Below, in pieces: positions 34,289 to 38,611 of a stretch of 38,611 bases of DNA; position 1 is the first letter of the stretch, and each line of letters begins with the position of its first letter. The translations under genes and the position numbers were made by a program. The DNA comes from an uncultured Bacteroidales bacterium (GTDB taxonomy: Bacteria > Bacteroidota > Bacteroidia > Bacteroidales > UBA1715), in NCBI GenBank assembly GCA_937892155.1, contig CALAUG010000069.1, positions 1-38,611 of the forward strand. Direction: 5' to 3'. The notes beneath the pieces are model-generated. The model did no database searches. It saw nothing but the letters and a program-made list of their open reading frames with translations, and had not been told where the DNA came from.

Positions 34289-37003
34289 ATGACTCCTGAG
34301 GAAAAAGCACGGGTGAAAATAGATAATTGGTTAGAAGATGCTGGTTGGCAAGTTGTTGACCGTATTGATTACACACCAGAAATTACTGCTGTTGCTATTC
34401 GTGAAGGTTTAATGAAGGGCAACAAAGAAGCAGATTACTTGCTTTTTTTGGAAGGAAAGGCTGTTGGAGTGCTTGAAGCAAAGCGTGCCGAAAAAACATT
34501 GGATGATATTGTTGCTGAACAAGCAGAAGGATATTGTCGGTCGTGTCCAAGCTGGTGCAAATCTTGGGCAAACCCTTTGCCTATAGCGTATTTGTCGAAT
34601 GGAAAGGATTTGTTGTTCAAAAATCTATCTGAAGATGATGCTGAGTACGAACCTGTAAAACAAATACTTACACCCAAGGCAATTGCAAAATTGCTTGGTA
34701 TAGGAAGCCAATGGATTGGCTTACCTACGTTATCACCAAAAGGGTTGCGTGATTGCCAATACAATTCAATAATCAATTTGGAAAACAGTTTCCGAGCTGG
34801 ACAAAAACGTGCAGTCTTAATTCTTGCAACGGGTTCGGGAAAAACATTTACGGCTGTTACGGCTGCATATCGTTTTGTGGAATATGCCCAAATGCGAAAA
34901 GTTTTGTTCTTGGTTGACAGAAACAATCTCGGCAAACAGGCTGATGGTGAATTCGGGAAATATTGTCTTACCAAGAGTGGTGATCCGTTTAATACAATCT
35001 ATGGGGTAGAACGATTAAAGTCGAAGAATATCCCTAAGGATGCGAATGTTGTGATTTCCACTATTCAACGTCTTTACTCGTTGTTGGTTGGTAAAGATGT
35101 GGAAGACGAAGAAGACGATACGCCTTACGAGGGACAATCAATTATAATTGAAAATCCTACGTTGCCACGCAATTATTTCGACTTGATAATAATTGACGAA
35201 TGTCATAGGTCGATTTACGATAAAAATAGTTGGGGCAAGGTTTTGGAATATTTCAACACGGCTCGTTTGCTTGGATTGACGGCAACGCCAACTCCTGAAA
35301 CGCTTGCATTTTTCAATAAAAACGTCGTCTTTAATTATAGCCTTGAAAAATCCATTGTTGACGGTGTGAACGTTGATAGTAGAATCTATCGCATTAAAAC
35401 AAAAGCAACCGAAGATGGTGGCGCTATCCGCGAGGGAGAAACGTACACCAATGTCACTCGCTATACGGGAACGGTTGAGGATGTTAAGTCGAAGGTTGTT
35501 TCGGTTTACGATAAAAATGACTTGAATAGAACCATTGTCAATCCGGCACAAATAAAATTGATTCTCGAAACGTATCGTGATAAGGTTTACGAGGATATGT
35601 TCATTGACCGTGAACCGAACTTGGATTACATACCAAAGACTTTGATTTTTGCGTTGAACGAACAACACGCCCGCAACATTGTGAAGATTGCCCGTGAGGT
35701 GTTCGGTAAAAGCGAAAACGACCCATATATACAGCAAATTACGTATTCGGCAGGCGACAGTAATGTGCTGATTAAAAATTTCCGAAACGACAAAAATTTC
35801 CGTATCGCTGTTACGGTTACTTTGGTCGCAACTGGTACCGATGTTAAACCTTTGGAGGTTGTGATGTTTATGCGCGATGTACAGTCGCAGGTATTGTATG
35901 TGCAGATGAAAGGACGTGGTTGCCGTACTATTAGCGACGATGTGCTACGAAATGTAACTCCAAATGCAACAAGCAAGGAATGCTATTATTTGGTTGATGC
36001 AGTTGGTGTGACAGAACACGAAAAATACGTTGGTGGTGGTTATGAACCTACGGTAAAAACAATAACGCTTGAACGGTTGCTTGAGGAAATAACACACGGC
36101 AACGTAACCGACGACAACTTACGACTGCTTGCCAGCAGACTTTCACGCATTAACAAACGATGCGATGAAGATGTGGAAAAGAAAGACAAGTTTACCGACC
36201 TTGCTGGCATAAGTATGTATGATATGGCAACAAATATATACAATGCCTATAACGAATTTGACGGTGAACAACTTCCTCCGTTTGTTGACATAAACGAACC
36301 GAATGCTGAACGATACGCATTGGTGCGGCCTTTGGCTGCAAATCCGCAGGCACGAAAATATTTGCTTGAATTAAATAGTTGGTACACCAAAATTTTGGTT
36401 GAAGCAGAGGATGAACTTATCAGCACTGGTTTTTCACAAGAAGATGCCACCAAAACAATTAGTGCTTTTGAGGAGTATGTAAATGCTCACAAAGATGAAC
36501 TTGAAGCCTTGCGAATGATTTACAACAACGATGCAAGCAAACTTACCTACAATGTGTTGGCAGACTTGGAAAACAAGTTGAAAATGGAAATTTCTCAATA
36601 TAGCACTCAAAAAGTATGGAATTCCTATGCTATTGTAAATCCTGCTTGTGTACAGAAACTGACAACTAAGGCTGAACGTGAGTGCGTAACTAACATTATA
36701 CAACTTGTACGTTTTGCATATAAGCAGTTAAGTAAGTTGCAGAACATTCACACAACTGTTGTGCAGATGTTCAACCTGTGGTGCGGACAAATTCAACGAC
36801 CTATGATCGATGAGCAAAAGGATATTATGCGACAGGTTTGTAACTATATTGCTGCAAACGCAAATGTCTCTGTTGCCGAAATACGTGAAATTGAAAGCCC
36901 GGAATTTGCCGTGAAACTTATTAAGTTGTATGGCAATGCACAAAGTGCAAACGAGGCAATTGTTTCTCTCTCAAACTTTGTATTATTCTCAAAAACTGCA
37001 TAA
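34289..37003 (+). CDS. hsdR: Type I restriction endonuclease subunit R
   Basis: 904 residues from the ATG at 34289; an in-frame TTG two codons upstream is less likely. It is the motor and nuclease subunit that translocates and cuts unmodified DNA with HsdM and HsdS. The N-terminal PD-(D/E)xK nuclease has D49 and E63-A-K65. The SF2 helicase core has ATGSGKT (180-186), the DECH box (303-306), GLTATPTPE and motif VI QMKGRGCRTI. The C-terminal EcoEI-type domain follows (about 650-900). All catalytic residues look intact. The stop is three bases before the hsdM ATG, so the genes are co-transcribed. Confidence 0.95.
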   Translation: MTPEEKARVKIDNWLEDAGWQVVDRIDYTPEITAVAIREGLMKGNKEADYLLFLEGKAVGVLEAKRAEKTLDDIVAEQAEGYCRSCPSWCKSWANPLPIAYLSNGKDLLFKNLSEDDAEYEPVKQILTPKAIAKLLGIGSQWIGLPTLSPKGLRDCQYNSIINLENSFRAGQKRAVLILATGSGKTFTAVTAAYRFVEYAQMRKVLFLVDRNNLGKQADGEFGKYCLTKSGDPFNTIYGVERLKSKNIPKDANVVISTIQRLYSLLVGKDVEDEEDDTPYEGQSIIIENPTLPRNYFDLIIIDECHRSIYDKNSWGKVLEYFNTARLLGLTATPTPETLAFFNKNVVFNYSLEKSIVDGVNVDSRIYRIKTKATEDGGAIREGETYTNVTRYTGTVEDVKSKVVSVYDKNDLNRTIVNPAQIKLILETYRDKVYEDMFIDREPNLDYIPKTLIFALNEQHARNIVKIAREVFGKSENDPYIQQITYSAGDSNVLIKNFRNDKNFRIAVTVTLVATGTDVKPLEVVMFMRDVQSQVLYVQMKGRGCRTISDDVLRNVTPNATSKECYYLVDAVGVTEHEKYVGGGYEPTVKTITLERLLEEITHGNVTDDNLRLLASRLSRINKRCDEDVEKKDKFTDLAGISMYDMATNIYNAYNEFDGEQLPPFVDINEPNAERYALVRPLAANPQARKYLLELNSWYTKILVEAEDELISTGFSQEDATKTISAFEEYVNAHKDELEALRMIYNNDASKLTYNVLADLENKLKMEISQYSTQKVWNSYAIVNPACVQKLTTKAERECVTNIIQLVRFAYKQLSKLQNIHTTVVQMFNLWCGQIQRPMIDEQKDIMRQVCNYIAANANVSVAEIREIESPEFAVKLIKLYGNAQSANEAIVSLSNFVLFSKTA

Positions 37004-37006
37004 TAA

Positions 37007-38443
37007 ATGGCAAAAAAACAACCTACTGCAACAAGCAACGACCAATCTCTTGTGCAAAAAGTATGGCAAATGGCTACAACTCTTTCTGGACAAGGTGTTG
37101 GCTTTACCGATTACATACTGCAACTTACGTATTTGTTGTTCTTGAAGATGGACGACGAAAAGGTGCAAATGTTTGGTGACGAGTCGGCAATACCCGAAGG
37201 TTGTCGTTGGAATGACATTGCTGCACTTGAAGGAACCGATTTGCTTGATACATACGAAGATGCTTTGAAAAAACTTCGTGAACAAACCGACATTGTTGGT
37301 ACGATTTTCACTAAGGCTGAAAATAAAATAACCAAGCCTGTGTATTTGAAGAAGGTAATTACAATGATTGGTGAAGAGGATTGGCTTAGTTACGACACCG
37401 ATGTAAAAGGTACCATTTACGAAGGCATTTTGGAGAAGAATGGACAAGATAAGAAAAGTGGAGCAGGGCAATATTTTACACCACGAAGCCTGATACAAGC
37501 AATGGTTGACTGCGTACAACCAAAAATTACCGAAACAGTTGCCGATTTGGCTTGTGGTACTGGTGGATTCTTGCTTGCAGCCTACGACTATATGAAGGTA
37601 CAAAGCCAAGACAAGGCGAGAAAGGAATTTCTTAACAACAAGGCTTTGCACGGCGTTGACAATACGGCTATGGTGGTGTCGTTGGCAAGTATGAATATGT
37701 ATTTGCACGGCATTGGAACTGCAAAGAGTCCTATTGTGTGCGATGATAGTTTGGAGCGTGAGCCCGAAACATTGTACGATGTTATACTTATGAATCCACC
37801 GTTTGGTAACCGTGCTGCTGGCTCTGTGGAAATTAACCGACCAGACTTTTATATCGACACAAACAACAACCAGTTGAACTTTTTGCAACACATTATGTTG
37901 AGCCTTAAAGATGGCGGACGTGCTGCTGTTGTGTTGCCCGACAATGTGTTGTTTGATGCACAAGGCGAAGTTATACGCAAAAAACTATTGGAAGATTTTG
38001 ACTTACATACCATTTTGCGGTTACCTACGGGTATTTTTTATGCCAATGGTGTGAAAGCAAATGTGTTGTTCTTTACCAAAGGAGCAAAAACGGACGAAAC
38101 GTGGTTCTACGACTATCGCACGGGCATAAAGCACACACTTGCCACCAAGCCAATGAAACGTGCCGATTTGAACGACTTTGTTGCTTGTTACAGTGCCACA
38201 AACCGAGAGGAAACCTACAATGCCGAAACAAACCCGAACGGACGTTGGCGCAAATACAATATTGACGAACTTACGGCACGCGATAAAACCTTGCTCGACA
38301 TAAGTTGGATTAAACTTGCCGATGAGGACGAAACCGACCTGAGTCTTGTTGAACTTGTAAGCGAGTTGAACGAGCAAAATACAATTATTGCCGAAGCAAT
38401 TAAAAACTTGCAGACACTTGTAACTTCCAATACTGCCGAGTAA
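37007..38443 (+). CDS. hsdM: Type I DNA N6-adenine methyltransferase subunit M
   Basis: 478 residues. An N-terminal helical HsdM domain (about 10-135) is followed by the methyltransferase domain with SAM motif DLACGTGGF (about 180-188) and the catalytic N263-P-P-F266, typical of N6-adenine methylases. It modifies the host recognition site and forms the core of the restriction complex. It starts three bases after the hsdR stop, and its stop overlaps the hsdS start by one base (TAATG), so hsdR-M-S is a coupled operon. By eye, G+C rises from hsdM into hsdS relative to the chromosomal genes, which fits acquisition by transfer. Confidence 0.95.
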   Translation: MAKKQPTATSNDQSLVQKVWQMATTLSGQGVGFTDYILQLTYLLFLKMDDEKVQMFGDESAIPEGCRWNDIAALEGTDLLDTYEDALKKLREQTDIVGTIFTKAENKITKPVYLKKVITMIGEEDWLSYDTDVKGTIYEGILEKNGQDKKSGAGQYFTPRSLIQAMVDCVQPKITETVADLACGTGGFLLAAYDYMKVQSQDKARKEFLNNKALHGVDNTAMVVSLASMNMYLHGIGTAKSPIVCDDSLEREPETLYDVILMNPPFGNRAAGSVEINRPDFYIDTNNNQLNFLQHIMLSLKDGGRAAVVLPDNVLFDAQGEVIRKKLLEDFDLHTILRLPTGIFYANGVKANVLFFTKGAKTDETWFYDYRTGIKHTLATKPMKRADLNDFVACYSATNREETYNAETNPNGRWRKYNIDELTARDKTLLDISWIKLADEDETDLSLVELVSELNEQNTIIAEAIKNLQTLVTSNTAE

Positions 38444-38611
38444 TGAACACACGAAAACTACGCAAACGAATACTTGCCGAAGCCATTTGCGGTAACCTCA
38501 CGGCAGATTGGAGAGCAAACAACCCTGTTACCCAAACAGGTGCAGATTTGCTTGCAGAAATACGCAAAACTGCCAATGCTAAGAAACCACTTGCCCCCAT
38601 AACCGACGACG
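38443..38611 (+). CDS. hsdS: Type I specificity subunit S, N-terminal fragment (continues past right edge)
   Basis: The ATG at 38443-38445 overlaps the hsdM stop, and the frame is open to the window edge (56 codons). The peptide has LRKRILAEAICGNLTADW followed by GADLLAEIRK, the pattern with which many HsdS proteins begin (LRQKIL..AI.GKL...ELL.RIR). Both target-recognition domains lie outside the window, so the recognition sequence cannot be inferred. The gene is cut by the window, and whether it is intact further on is unknown. Confidence 0.85.
   Translation, partial: MNTRKLRKRILAEAICGNLTADWRANNPVTQTGADLLAEIRKTANAKKPLAPITDD

Noticed and set aside
36989..37963. 324-codon minus-strand frame
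   Set aside because: Fully antisense to hsdM, which has intact motifs; the antisense translation shows no recognisable domain.

Overview
The window looks like a chromosome segment from a member of the Bacteroidota, most likely the Bacteroidales. The pointers are AT-rich DNA, start sites without clear Shine-Dalgarno sequences, many copies of the Bacteroidetes -7 promoter box TAnnTTTG (two with TTTG exactly 19 nt upstream and one with TTG at that spacing), a type IX secretion (T9SS) type C-terminal sorting domain, and family markers such as a DUF1573 protein, a Bacteroidetes-type TamB and an OmpA/TPR lipoprotein. No tRNA, rRNA, CRISPR array, insertion sequence or phage gene was recognised.

Layout. 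1-2773 (minus) is the 5' part of a large secreted RCC1-repeat/Ig-like protein that runs off the left edge. 2881-8112 is housekeeping: ribD and divergent prmC, a DUF1573 protein, an HtrA/Deg protease and tsaD. 8176-14364 (plus) holds tamB and an OmpA-like/TPR lipoprotein. 14535-22247 is a 2570-residue secreted GH8 glycosidase with two carbohydrate-binding-like modules, 12 Big_2 Ig-like repeats, seven FIVAR-like helical repeats and a T9SS tail. 22369-28763 holds guaB, a potassium-uptake operon (trkA, an undescribed 59-residue membrane protein, trkH) and a SulP anion transporter. 28810-31408 (minus) holds cdaA (c-di-AMP synthase) overlapping rarA, and a lone siaC-like gene. 31558-33708 (plus) holds a COG0523 metal GTPase with a histidine-rich loop and an APH-like kinase. 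After an AT-rich gap of about 0.6 kb, 34289 to the right edge is a type I restriction-modification operon, hsdR-hsdM-hsdS, with hsdS cut after 169 bases.

How the genes fit together. The envelope genes (htrA, tamB, OmpA/TPR lipoprotein, the T9SS cargo) concern export, assembly and quality control of surface proteins. The trk operon, SulP transporter and cdaA form an ion and osmotic-homeostasis neighbourhood, since c-di-AMP controls potassium uptake in other bacteria. The restriction-modification operon is the only clearly accessory defence module. The least described elements are the 59-residue protein sandwiched between trkA and trkH, the domain architecture of the giant GH8 protein, and the secreted RCC1 protein. 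Nothing seen proves a wholly new defence or mobile system inside the window.
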